Below, piece by piece: positions 1-6,491 of a stretch of DNA of 10,820 nucleotides. Each line of letters begins with the position of its first letter. Positions within the stretch are counted from its first letter, which is position 1. The DNA lies in the NCBI GenBank assembly GCA_902494035.1, contig CABURV010000061.1, positions 1 through 10,820 on the forward strand, read 5' to 3'. The position numbers and the translations under genes are program-made. The notes beneath the pieces were generated by a model. That model worked only from the letters and a program-made list of their open reading frames with translations, did no database searches and had not been told where the DNA came from. The DNA comes from an uncultured Collinsella sp. Its GTDB lineage: Bacteria > Actinomycetota > Coriobacteriia > Coriobacteriales > Coriobacteriaceae.

Positions 1-263
1 CCTCGCCCAGCATCACCGATGTAGGCGCCGACGCCTCGCGCGAGCATCTTCGCATTTGGCTCGAGGGTGAGCACTGGTACGCCCAGGGCCTTGGATCGAC
101 CAACGGCACAGTGCTCGAATCGGGCGCGGGCGACGGCGATATTGTGATTGAGCCGCCGCGCGACCAACGCGAGCCCGGCAAAGTCTATCCCCCCGTGGAA
201 ATCGCCAACAGCGACAGGCTCCATCTGGGTCTCTACACGACATTCCTTGTCATTGTGGACTAG
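1..263 (+). CDS. FHA-domain protein, C-terminal part (5' end outside the window)
   Basis: An open frame runs from the window edge (frame starting at base 3) to a TAG at 261-263, giving about 86 residues. It contains the signature of a forkhead-associated fold: an S-R-E-H motif (codons at 36-47) followed by W-x-A-x-x-L-G-S-T-N-G-T, matching the FHA SxxH and STNGT phosphopeptide-binding loops, and ends in the terminal strand (RLHLGLYTTFLVIVD). FHA domains bind phosphothreonine peptides, so a role as reader or substrate of the Ser/Thr kinase encoded just downstream is likely; that link is inferred from adjacency. The stretch between the STNG loop and the last strand is longer than in minimal FHA domains. 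What lies N-terminal to the domain cannot be seen. A hairpin terminator follows within two bases of the stop, so this gene probably ends its own transcript. Confidence 0.8.
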   Translation, partial: SPSITDVGADASREHLRIWLEGEHWYAQGLGSTNGTVLESGAGDGDIVIEPPRDQREPGKVYPPVEIANSDRLHLGLYTTFLVIVD

Positions 264-264
264 C

Positions 265-303
265 ACGGACGGCGATCGGAAGACGGTCGCCGTCCGTCTT
301 TCG
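265..303 (+). terminator. Rho-independent terminator after the FHA gene
   Basis: An 11-bp perfect GC-rich stem (265-275 ACGGACGGCGA with 287-297 TCGCCGTCCGT), extendable by two inner pairs including a G-T, encloses an 11-nt loop. It is followed by a pyrimidine-rich run CTTTCGTCTTCT. It begins one base after the stop codon. The T tract is interrupted, so termination may be incomplete. Confidence 0.7.
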
Positions 304-345
304 TCTTCTACCTTCTGCGTCGTAAACGACAATACTCAGCGGTAC

Positions 346-398
346 ACGTGAGCAGTGCGGCTATCATGGTACTTTACCGATATCCGCACTGCTCACGT
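346..398. repeat. 53-nt near-perfect palindrome upstream of the kinase gene
   Basis: Bases 346-365 pair with 379-398 with a single mismatch (361 against 383); the core arm is ACGTGAGCAGTGCGG / CCGCACTGCTCACGT. After a two-base bulge (366-367) the arms continue as GGTA (368-371) and TACC (375-378) around a three-base loop. No T tract follows, so it does not look like a terminator. It sits 36 bp before the kinase ATG, where it could be an operator, a 5'-leader hairpin, or a palindromic mobile repeat. The function is not determined. Confidence 0.65.
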
Positions 399-434
399 AT
401 ACGCGCGGCAACCCATGCCAGACAAAGGAACGCC

Positions 435-2519
435 ATGGATACTACCGATAGCGCCTATGGCGACAAACTCATCCGTCTCGATACGTTCGATACCGCCGTG
501 GCGGTCGACCCCAGCGCCGAGGACGACGCCAAGCGTCGGTTTATGACGCTTATTCTCCAGACGGCCCACCGCAACAACGGCAACATCGGGCACGTGCTGC
601 GCGCGACCAACACGAGCGGCGAGGTCTTTGCCGTCAAGCTGCTCAAGGACAACGCCATCCTTTCCGGCCAAGCCCCCGACCGCTCCGCCGAGCAATCGGC
701 AGCGCACCTGGCCAACACCGCTGCGCTGTTCGAGGAGTACCGTCATCTGTGTACCGTCTCGCACCTGCGCGGATTTCCGCGCGTCTATGGCTACGGATCG
801 TGCGAGGACGACCCGCTCATCCTCATGGAGTGGGTCGAGGGCACCTCACTCAAGCAGGCGCTGCCCCTGCTTCCTCACGACGCCTCGGGCGGGCTGACCA
901 CCCAGATGGTCGCCGCCGTCGGAAACGCCGTGCTTCGTGCGCTCTTGATGACCCAAGGCCTCGTGAATCCGGTCGTCCATCGCGACCTTTCGCCTGCCAA
1001 TATCATGTTCCGCACCACCAGCCGAACGCTCGAGCAGCAGATTGCCGATTGCTCCTTTGACCCCTGCCTCATCGACATGGGCTCCGCGACCATGGCTCTC
1101 GGCGACGACACGATCACCCGGCGCGCCGACATCTGGCGCTTTGCCACGCCCGCATACGCCGCGCCCGAAATGCTCACGCAGGATATCGAAGGCATCGCGG
1201 CCCTTCGCCGTTCGCCGGCAATCGACGTCTATGCGCTTTCGAGCATTCTGTACCAGCTCTACAGCGGTCGCAAACCGTTTGACTTTGAGTCGACGGACGC
1301 CGCTGCAACCGGCTCGTTCTATCTCGTAAAGACCAAGACCAAGCCGGCACCGCTCGAGCCGCGCTGCGAGGGCGATGAAGCGCTCGTCCAAATCATCATG
1401 AAGGGTCTCTCAGTCGAGCAGTGCGATCGTCCCACCGAGCAGCAGATGCTCGAGGTGCTCTCGGCATACCTCACCGATGCCGAATCCGAGGGCCGCGAAG
1501 GCACAGGAGACGAGGCCGCGATTGATATCGATTCTGGCACGCACCTTAAGGTCGACGTCGCCGGCGAGCGCGCACGAGAGATCCTGAATCAGGCCCGCCA
1601 CGATGCCATGACCCGCCGCCGCTTTATTATCGGCGGCGCTATCGCAGCCGTTGCGGGGCTCAGCGTTATCGGGGCGGCAACCCATGGCTTTGGCATCCCC
1701 GACTACCTTGACGGCATCCGCGGTTCACTTGACGACTACACCTGGGATCAGCTGCAGGAGATTTCGCTCAAGATTAAGGCCGCCGAGACCCGTAGCGAGG
1801 CACGCGAGATTGCCAAGCGCTATCATCTGCTCGATGCCGATGGGCATATCCCCTATCCGTGTACCAAGCGTGTCACGCTCACCAACGGGCTGCAGGTTGG
1901 CGCGCAGCTTGTGGGCATCCGCCACGATGAGCTTCTGGACGGGACGGGCAAGGCCGGACTGACGTTTATGTTCGATGCGGGTATTGCCGAGCGCAACGCT
2001 GCGGCTGAACCGCCGAGCGCCGGCTGGGCAGATTGCGAGCTGCGGGAATGGCTCAACGGCGACGGCCTTAAGCTGCTGCCCAACGAGTTGCGCGCACTCA
2101 TTAAAGGGGTCAAGAAGGTCTCGAACAATGTGGGCGCCGCCAACAGCGCATCGTGCCTGAGCGAGTTGCCCGCAACCCTTTGGCTGCCCGCCATGGTCGA
2201 GCTGTGCGGTACGCAACCGCCCGATTCGTTTACCGAGGACTATCACTACCTGGCAGACATCTACAACGGCGAGGGCAAGGAGTATCAGCTCTTCCGCGAG
2301 CTCAAGGTGAGCCCGTATTCCACGAACGAGACGATGGTCCGCCAGTGGAAGGGCAAGGACACCTGTTGGTGGGAGCGCACGGTGAGCCCCGACACATCGG
2401 AGAGCGAAGGCACGCTCTATATGAACCGCGTGGGGCACGACGGCGACGTCTTTACGTACGCAACGCCTGCGGAAAAGCCAAACAAGCTAACCTGTGTGAT
2501 CCCCGGGTTCTGTATCTAG
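435..2519 (+). CDS. Transmembrane Ser/Thr protein kinase with DUF6273-like extracellular domain
   Basis: A 694-aa protein in three parts. The cytoplasmic part (about 1-330) is a Hanks-type kinase: K68 in AVKLLKD, catalytic loop HRDLSPANIM with H182/D184/N189, metal-binding DMGS (D214) in place of canonical DFG, APE at 243-245, and D-V-Y-A-L in subdomain IX. A charged linker leads to TRRRFIIGGAIAAVAGLSV (393-411), one transmembrane helix preceded by arginines. The outer part (about 418-694) resembles DUF6273: GWADCELREWLN, LPNELRALIKGVKKVSNN, WWER (W645/W646) and a V-I-P-G-F-C-I end. All catalytic residues are present, so it is probably active. The outer domain is presumably a sensor or carbohydrate/wall-binding module; that is inference. 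An in-frame GTG at 348 would add 29 residues but lies inside the palindrome. ATG 435 has AAAGGA five bases upstream and was chosen. The adjacent FHA gene suggests a phospho-signalling pair. Confidence 0.85.
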   Translation: MDTTDSAYGDKLIRLDTFDTAVAVDPSAEDDAKRRFMTLILQTAHRNNGNIGHVLRATNTSGEVFAVKLLKDNAILSGQAPDRSAEQSAAHLANTAALFEEYRHLCTVSHLRGFPRVYGYGSCEDDPLILMEWVEGTSLKQALPLLPHDASGGLTTQMVAAVGNAVLRALLMTQGLVNPVVHRDLSPANIMFRTTSRTLEQQIADCSFDPCLIDMGSATMALGDDTITRRADIWRFATPAYAAPEMLTQDIEGIAALRRSPAIDVYALSSILYQLYSGRKPFDFESTDAAATGSFYLVKTKTKPAPLEPRCEGDEALVQIIMKGLSVEQCDRPTEQQMLEVLSAYLTDAESEGREGTGDEAAIDIDSGTHLKVDVAGERAREILNQARHDAMTRRRFIIGGAIAAVAGLSVIGAATHGFGIPDYLDGIRGSLDDYTWDQLQEISLKIKAAETRSEAREIAKRYHLLDADGHIPYPCTKRVTLTNGLQVGAQLVGIRHDELLDGTGKAGLTFMFDAGIAERNAAAEPPSAGWADCELREWLNGDGLKLLPNELRALIKGVKKVSNNVGAANSASCLSELPATLWLPAMVELCGTQPPDSFTEDYHYLADIYNGEGKEYQLFRELKVSPYSTNETMVRQWKGKDTCWWERTVSPDTSESEGTLYMNRVGHDGDVFTYATPAEKPNKLTCVIPGFCI

Positions 2520-2562
2520 GCGGCGGGCATCTTGCCGTGACGGGACCCCTCCCCGGCAATTG

Positions 2563-2617
2563 CCTCGATCTGTAACAGTTAGAGGTCATTTTCCCTGCCA
2601 GACGTTACAGATCGAGA
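2563..2617. repeat. Single copy of the 55-nt palindromic repeat
   Basis: The arms are CCTCGATCTGTAAC (2563-2576) and GTTACAGATCGAGA (2604-2617). They pair over 13 bp around a 27-nt loop starting AGTTA. Arm sequence, loop length and total length are those of the seven units in the arrays at 8013-8307 and 9448-9661. This copy lies between the kinase stop and the copA promoter. It has no T tail but may act as a transcript end or boundary. Confidence 0.85.
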
Positions 2618-2691
2618 TGATTGATTGGGACGGTCCATCGGCCAACCATCCATCCTCTTCTGTTACGAAATCTCAGATATTATTTCTGTAC

Positions 2692-2722
2692 TGGACACCC
2701 CCAGGGGGTATGGGTGTATAGT
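2692..2722 (+). promoter_or_regulatory. Probable copA promoter
   Basis: A -10 like TATAGT (2717-2722) lies 19 bp downstream of TGGACA (2692-2697), which matches TTGACA at five of six positions. The spacer is longer than the optimum 17 bp and is filled by the CsoR-like operator. Transcription would begin near 2729, leaving a leader of about 40 nt before the copA ATG. Confidence 0.5.
2695..2717. promoter_or_regulatory. CsoR-type copper operator
   Basis: The core is a perfect dyad ACCCCCAGGGGGT (2697-2709), five C and five G around a central A, as in CsoR-family sites (A/T-flanked C tract and G tract). A second, wider dyad ACACCC (2695-2700) / GGGTGT (2712-2717) overlaps it. The site lies between the promoter boxes, so bound repressor would block polymerase. 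The matching regulator, csoR, is the last gene of the same operon, which implies autoregulation: apo-CsoR binds and Cu(I)-CsoR releases. Confidence 0.75.
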
Positions 2723-2769
2723 ATCGGCAGGTTAACAATTCCAATACCGAACCACAGAAAGGAGAAGCC

Positions 2770-5109
2770 ATGGCTCAAGATAAATTCGATGTGGGCGGCA
2801 TGACGTGCGCCGCCTGCCAGGCGCACGTGGACCGTGCCGTGAGCAAACTCGACGGCGTCCAAAGCGTCGCGGTCAATCTGCTCGCCGGCTCTATGCTGGT
2901 GGACTACGACCCTGCGCAGGTCTCCCCCGACGACATCTGCACCGCTGTCGACCGCGCGGGCTACTCGGCCTCGCCCATCAGCACGGGCACCGACGCTGTC
3001 CAAAGCGGAAGTGCGCAAGCCAGGTCCGGCGCCGCCCATATGGAGTCGCCGACCAAAAAGTTGGAGGCCGCCGCCTCTGCCATGCGCACCCGCCTCATCG
3101 TCTCGATCGTATTCCTCATCCCACTGTTCTACATAGGCATGGGGCACATGCTCGGTTGGCCACTGCCCGGCGTCTTCACCGACCACACCCACAGCATGAC
3201 GCTCGCGCTCACCGAGCTCGTCCTGCTCATTCCCATCGTCTACGTCAACGACGCATACTTTATCAACGGGTTTAAATCGCTTACGCACGGCGCGCCTACC
3301 ATGGACGCCCTTATTGCCGTGGGCGCCACTGCTTCCATCGCCTGGTCGCTCTACGCCATGTTCATCATGGCCGACCAGCTAGCCGCGGGTCAGGTCCACA
3401 AGGCCATGATGACGGGCATGGACAACCTGTATTTTGAGAGCGCCGGCACAATCCTGTCGCTCGTCACCGTGGGCAAATATCTCGAGACACGCAGCAAATC
3501 CAAGACCGGCGGCGCCATCGAGGCGCTCATCGACTTGGCGCCCAAGACCGCGACCGTCGTGGCAGAGGACGGCACCGAAACCACCGTCGATGTCGACGCC
3601 ATCCTTCCCGGCCAGGTCCTGCGCGTGCGCCCCGGCGAGTCCATCCCCGTCGATGGCGTGGTGCTCGAGGGCAGCTCGGCCGTGGACGAGAGCGCGCTCA
3701 CCGGCGAGTCCATCCCCGTGGAGAAGACCGCCGGCGACACTGTCAATGCGGCCACGGTCAACCGCACGGGCTCGTTTACCTTCCGCGCCACGCGTGTGGG
3801 CGCCGACACGTCGCTCGCCAAGATTATCCAGCTCGTCGAGGACGCCAACGCCACCAAGGCGCCCATCGCCCGCATGGCCGACAAGGTCGCCGGCGTGTTC
3901 GTGCCCGTAGTATTCGCGATCTCGGCCGTGACCTTTGTGGCGTGGATGGTGCTGACCGGAAGCGTCAACGAAGCGCTCACCTCCGCCGTCGCTGTGCTGG
4001 TGATCAGCTGCCCGTGCGCGCTGGGCCTGGCCACGCCCGTCGCCATTATGGTCGGCACCGGCAAGGGCGCCGAGATGGGCATTCTGTTTAAGAGCGCCGA
4101 GGCGCTGGAGAACCTGCGCAGCGTGGGCACCGTGGTGCTCGATAAGACGGGCACGGTCACCCGCGGCAAGCCTGCCGTGACCGATATCGTGGTAGCCACG
4201 CGCGCTGACGGCTCGCCCGCTATGAGCGAAAAGGCGCTGCTCAAGTTGGCCGCCGCGTTGGAGCGCTCGAGCGAGCACCCGCTGGCCGAGGCGATTATGG
4301 CCGAGTGCGAGACACGCGGGATCGTCGCGCGCATGGTCGAGGACTTTGCTGCCGTGCCCGGGCGAGGCGTTACGGCGCGCGAGGGGCAAAACGCCATTGC
4401 AGCCGGCAACGTACGCCTGATGGACGAACTGGGCGTTACCGTGCCCGCGGGTCTTGCCGAACAATTTGCCGCCGAGGGCAAGACGCCGCTGTTCTTTGCC
4501 AAGAACGGCGAGCTTGCCGGCACCATTGCCGTGGCTGACGAGGTCAAGGAGACGAGCGCCGGGGCCATCGCCGCACTGCGCTCGCTTGGCGTCGACGTGC
4601 GCATGCTCACCGGCGACAACCGCGTGACGGCCGAGGCCATCGCCCGCCGCGTGGGACTGACCAGCAAGCAGGTCATCGCCGACGTGCTTCCCGCCGACAA
4701 GGAGCGCCACGTGCGCGAGCTGCAGGATGCGGGCAGTAAGGTCGCCATGGTGGGCGACGGCATCAACGACTCCCCCGCCCTGGCGCGCGCCGACGTGGGC
4801 CTTGCTATCGGCACCGGCGCCGACATCGCCAAGGAGGGCGCCGACGTGGTACTCATGCGCAGCGACCTCATGGACGTCGCCCGCGCCATCGAGCTTTCGC
4901 GCGCCACGATCCGCAACATCAAGCAGGACCTGTTCTGGGCGCTGTTCTACAACGGCATCGGCATTCCGCTGGCGGCGGGCGTGTTCTTCCCCCTCACCGG
5001 CTGGCAGCTCTCACCGATGTTCGGCGCCGCCGCCATGAGCCTGTCGAGCGTCTGCGTCGTAAGCAATGCGCTGCGCTTAAAATCCTTTAAGCCAAAAGTG
5101 GCAAAATAG
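2770..5109 (+). CDS. copA: Copper-exporting P1B-type ATPase
   Basis: A 779-aa Cu(I) efflux pump of the inner membrane that moves Cu(I) out of the cytoplasm with ATP hydrolysis. One N-terminal heavy-metal-associated domain carries GGMTCAAC (metal ligands C13 and C16). Eight hydrophobic segments follow, the first near 109-129. The actuator motif TGES is at 311-314; the transmembrane ion site is CPC (C414, P415, C416); the phosphorylated aspartate is D458 in DKTGT; the nucleotide domain has the SEHP motif (H503, P504) and GDGIND (662-667). The last helices carry YN (near 726) and M-S-L-S-S (756-760), features of the Cu(I) subgroup (P1B-1), not the Zn/Cd pumps. Length and single HMA domain are usual for bacterial CopA. 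ATG 2770 is preceded by AAAGGAG with a five-base spacer. It is the first gene of copA-copZ-csoR, under the CsoR-type operator at 2695-2717. Confidence 0.96.
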   Translation: MAQDKFDVGGMTCAACQAHVDRAVSKLDGVQSVAVNLLAGSMLVDYDPAQVSPDDICTAVDRAGYSASPISTGTDAVQSGSAQARSGAAHMESPTKKLEAAASAMRTRLIVSIVFLIPLFYIGMGHMLGWPLPGVFTDHTHSMTLALTELVLLIPIVYVNDAYFINGFKSLTHGAPTMDALIAVGATASIAWSLYAMFIMADQLAAGQVHKAMMTGMDNLYFESAGTILSLVTVGKYLETRSKSKTGGAIEALIDLAPKTATVVAEDGTETTVDVDAILPGQVLRVRPGESIPVDGVVLEGSSAVDESALTGESIPVEKTAGDTVNAATVNRTGSFTFRATRVGADTSLAKIIQLVEDANATKAPIARMADKVAGVFVPVVFAISAVTFVAWMVLTGSVNEALTSAVAVLVISCPCALGLATPVAIMVGTGKGAEMGILFKSAEALENLRSVGTVVLDKTGTVTRGKPAVTDIVVATRADGSPAMSEKALLKLAAALERSSEHPLAEAIMAECETRGIVARMVEDFAAVPGRGVTAREGQNAIAAGNVRLMDELGVTVPAGLAEQFAAEGKTPLFFAKNGELAGTIAVADEVKETSAGAIAALRSLGVDVRMLTGDNRVTAEAIARRVGLTSKQVIADVLPADKERHVRELQDAGSKVAMVGDGINDSPALARADVGLAIGTGADIAKEGADVVLMRSDLMDVARAIELSRATIRNIKQDLFWALFYNGIGIPLAAGVFFPLTGWQLSPMFGAAAMSLSSVCVVSNALRLKSFKPKVAK

Positions 5110-5135
5110 GCTCACCATTAAGTCCATTTAGAACG

Positions 5136-5234
5136 GGTTTTCCAGGTGCCCGAGATTGACCTGAAAGAGGAGCGACGCGTACTTTGGTACGCGGGCGGCA
5201 GCTTGAAGGTCAAGGTCGGGTGCCTGGGAAAGCC
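5136..5234 (+). ncRNA. Long structured hairpin in the copA-copZ gap
   Basis: Bases 5136-5162 pair with 5207-5234. From outside in: GG/CC with a one-base bulge, TTT/AAA, a T-G wobble, CCAGG/CCTGG, two wobbles (T5147-G5222, G5148-T5221), CCCGA/TCGGG, a 2x2 internal loop, and TTGACCT/AGGTCAA. Inside lies a second perfect stem CGCGTAC (5176-5182) / GTACGCG (5187-5193) with a TTTG loop. Three G-U wobbles in an otherwise paired stem favour a structure acting in RNA. It begins about 26 bases after the copA stop and ends 22 bases before the copZ ATG, leaving the copZ ribosome site (5243-5250) free. It could stabilise or process the transcript, or be a palindromic insert. I do not recognise a known riboswitch class. 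Confidence 0.55.
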
Positions 5235-5256
5235 GACACAACAGAGAGGAATACCC

Positions 5257-5478
5257 ATGCGTTTCACAATTAAGACTTCCGGCCTTATGTGCGGCCACTG
5301 CGACGCCACCGTCGAGACGGCGTTGCTCAACGTGGCCGGCGTGACCGACGCCGACGCCGATCACGAGACTCAGACCGTACAGGTGGAGTGCGCCGACACC
5401 GTGACCGCTGAACAGCTCGCTGCCGCCGTCGAGGGCGCCGGCGAGAAGTTCCACGCCCTGTCCGTGACCGCCGCGTAG
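5257..5478 (+). CDS. copZ: Copper chaperone, heavy-metal-associated domain
   Basis: A 73-aa single-domain HMA protein (ferredoxin-like fold) that binds Cu(I) in the cytoplasm and hands it to CopA and CsoR. The metal site is GLMCGHC, with C12 and C15; the usual GMTCxxC is altered to LMC, which keeps both ligands. The end ALSVTAA closes the domain at the normal CopZ size of about 70 residues. ATG 5257 was chosen because AGAGAGGA lies six bases upstream and the HMA fold starts at once; an upstream in-frame GTG (5146) would translate through the hairpin and add 37 unrelated residues. It follows copA by 147 bp, most of it the structured element, and precedes csoR by 48 bp. It is probably co-transcribed with both and induced by copper. 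Confidence 0.92.
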   Translation: MRFTIKTSGLMCGHCDATVETALLNVAGVTDADADHETQTVQVECADTVTAEQLAAAVEGAGEKFHALSVTAA

Positions 5479-5526
5479 CAGCTACCAGAAGCATTCGACC
5501 CCATCGACCAGAAACGAGGACCCGCC

Positions 5527-5799
5527 ATGATGGCAGACCACAAATCGGTGACCCGCATGCTCAAGACGGCACGCGGCCAGATCGACGGCATCTTGCGGAT
5601 GGTCGATGAGGACCGCTATTGCGTCGATATTTCCACACAGCTCATGGCTACACAGGCGCTCCTCGCGCGCATTAACGCCGACGTGCTCAAGGCGCATATC
5701 GAGGGCTGCGTGACTTCGGCAATCGAATCGGGCGACGAAGACCTCAAAGCCGCCAAGCTCGCCGAGATCGAACGCGTCGTCGACAAGCTCTCCAAGTAA
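5527..5799 (+). CDS. csoR: Copper-sensing transcriptional repressor CsoR
   Basis: A 90-aa all-helical repressor of the CsoR/RcnR family. The Cu(I) ligands are present at family spacing: C32 in RYCVDI, then H57 and C61 in AHIEGC (intervals 25 and 4, as in the Mycobacterium tuberculosis protein). The N-terminal helix has the family's R-x-x-G-Q-I-x-G-I-x-R-M pattern, which identifies CsoR-type DNA binding. The protein would sit on the C/G-tract dyad at 2695-2717 and dissociate on binding Cu(I). Two in-frame start codons occur in tandem (5527 and 5530). GAGGA at 5516-5520 is six bases from the first, which was used; the second would remove one residue. It is the last gene of the copper operon, so it controls its own synthesis. 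Confidence 0.95.
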   Translation: MMADHKSVTRMLKTARGQIDGILRMVDEDRYCVDISTQLMATQALLARINADVLKAHIEGCVTSAIESGDEDLKAAKLAEIERVVDKLSK

Positions 5800-5812
5800 T
5801 TGGGGCATTGGA

Positions 5813-5853
5813 GACAGGTACGTTTGCACCACATTGGTGCAGATTAACCTGTC
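5813..5853. repeat. Nested dyad after csoR
   Basis: An outer stem GACAGGT (5813-5819) / ACCTGTC (5847-5853) surrounds an inner stem TGCACCA (5825-5831) / TGGTGCA (5835-5841) with a three-base loop. A weak outer extension of G against C runs is possible. No T tract follows on + (CCCCCTTGCTC), so it is not a standard terminator. It may still end or stabilise the operon transcript, or be an intergenic repeat. Confidence 0.55.
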
Positions 5854-5911
5854 CCCCTTGCTCTAAATCGGGTATAAAGGCGTGCGGCATATCGAATGAA
5901 AGGCAATTTGC

Positions 5912-6385
5912 ATGAATGACTTTATGAAGGGCCGCAATGGCGCTGACGAACTCACCATCGTGATGGGCTTCGCAGGCATTATCATCGCCATGATCGGTTC
6001 GATGGCTCGTATCCAGTGGCTCAGCTGGATCGCCATCGCCGTAATCGTGATTGGCGTGCTGCGCGGCCTGTCCAAAAATATCGATGCACGTCGCAAGGAG
6101 AACGAGGCCTTTGTCGCCACGACCGCCAATGTTCCCGGCTTGGGCAAGTTCGTCGCCAGCTTGGGCGGCGGCGCTGCAGCGGCTAGCACCTCACGCGCAG
6201 CCGGCACCAGTAAGGAAGACTTTGAGCGTGCCAAGCGCACGGCCAAGAAGATGTGGAAGGGTCGCAAGACCACAGCGTACCTCAAGTGCCCCAACTGCGG
6301 CCAGATGCTCTCCGTTCCCAAGGGCAAAGGCAAGATCCGCGTCACCTGCCCCAAGTGCCACGCCAAGATGGAGACACGCTCATAG
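5912..6385 (+). CDS. Small membrane protein with C-terminal zinc ribbon
   Basis: A 157-aa protein that I cannot assign to a named family. It has two hydrophobic helices (about 14-32 and 36-53) close together, so both ends are likely cytoplasmic. A positively charged and Ala/Gly/Ser-rich linker follows (about 54-115). The C-terminal zinc ribbon is CPNC (C126, C129) and CPKC (C146, C149), with 16 residues between the pairs, similar to the minimal zinc-ribbon modules of bacterial membrane proteins and to the rubredoxin-like knuckle. ATG 5912 has AAAGG eight bases upstream; another Met at residue 5 is possible. A TATAAA box at 5873-5878 could be its -10, but no good -35 is visible. It is separated from csoR by the nested dyad and ends at a strong terminator, so it is probably a single-gene unit. 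Its function is unknown. Confidence 0.75.
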   Translation: MNDFMKGRNGADELTIVMGFAGIIIAMIGSMARIQWLSWIAIAVIVIGVLRGLSKNIDARRKENEAFVATTANVPGLGKFVASLGGGAAAASTSRAAGTSKEDFERAKRTAKKMWKGRKTTAYLKCPNCGQMLSVPKGKGKIRVTCPKCHAKMETRS

Positions 6386-6407
6386 CCGCCATACCATGGG
6401 ACAAAAT

Positions 6408-6443
6408 AAAGCCGAGGCCTCGCACTGAGACCTCGGCTTTTTT
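6408..6443. terminator. Bidirectional Rho-independent terminator
   Basis: The stem AAAGCCGAGG (6408-6417) / CCTCGGCTTT (6431-6440) has ten pairs and a 13-nt loop, followed on + by a run of six T (6438-6443). On - the same stem is followed by TTTATTTT. It lies between the stops of the convergent zinc-ribbon gene (+) and amidohydrolase (-) and would end both transcripts. Confidence 0.9.
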
Positions 6444-6449
6444 GATTAT

Positions 6450-6472
6450 GACAAAGGGATTGCCCCTTTGTC
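6450..6472 (-). terminator. Accessory hairpin at the amidohydrolase 3' end
   Basis: A nine-pair stem GACAAAGGG (6450-6458) / CCCTTTGTC (6464-6472) with a five-base loop lies 19 bases after the amidohydrolase stop. On - it is not followed directly by T, so it more likely protects the mRNA 3' end or helps the bidirectional terminator just beyond it. Confidence 0.45.
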
Positions 6473-6491
6473 GCATCGCCATATCGCACGC

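Noticed and set aside
348..434. N-terminal extension of the kinase from GTG 348
   Set aside because: The start lies inside the palindrome without a ribosome site, while ATG 435 has AAAGGA at the right distance.
3379..4922. Long open frames on - opposite copA (443 and 510 aa)
   Set aside because: They are reading-frame shadows typical of GC-rich genes; the + frame encodes every P1B-ATPase motif.
5136..5234. T-box or SRP RNA in the copA-copZ gap
   Set aside because: No T-box antiterminator motif or terminator is visible, and the conserved SRP tetraloop region is absent.
5146..5256. N-terminal extension of copZ from a GTG at 5146
   Set aside because: It would translate the intercistronic hairpin, has no ribosome site, and the HMA domain begins directly after ATG 5257 with a good site.
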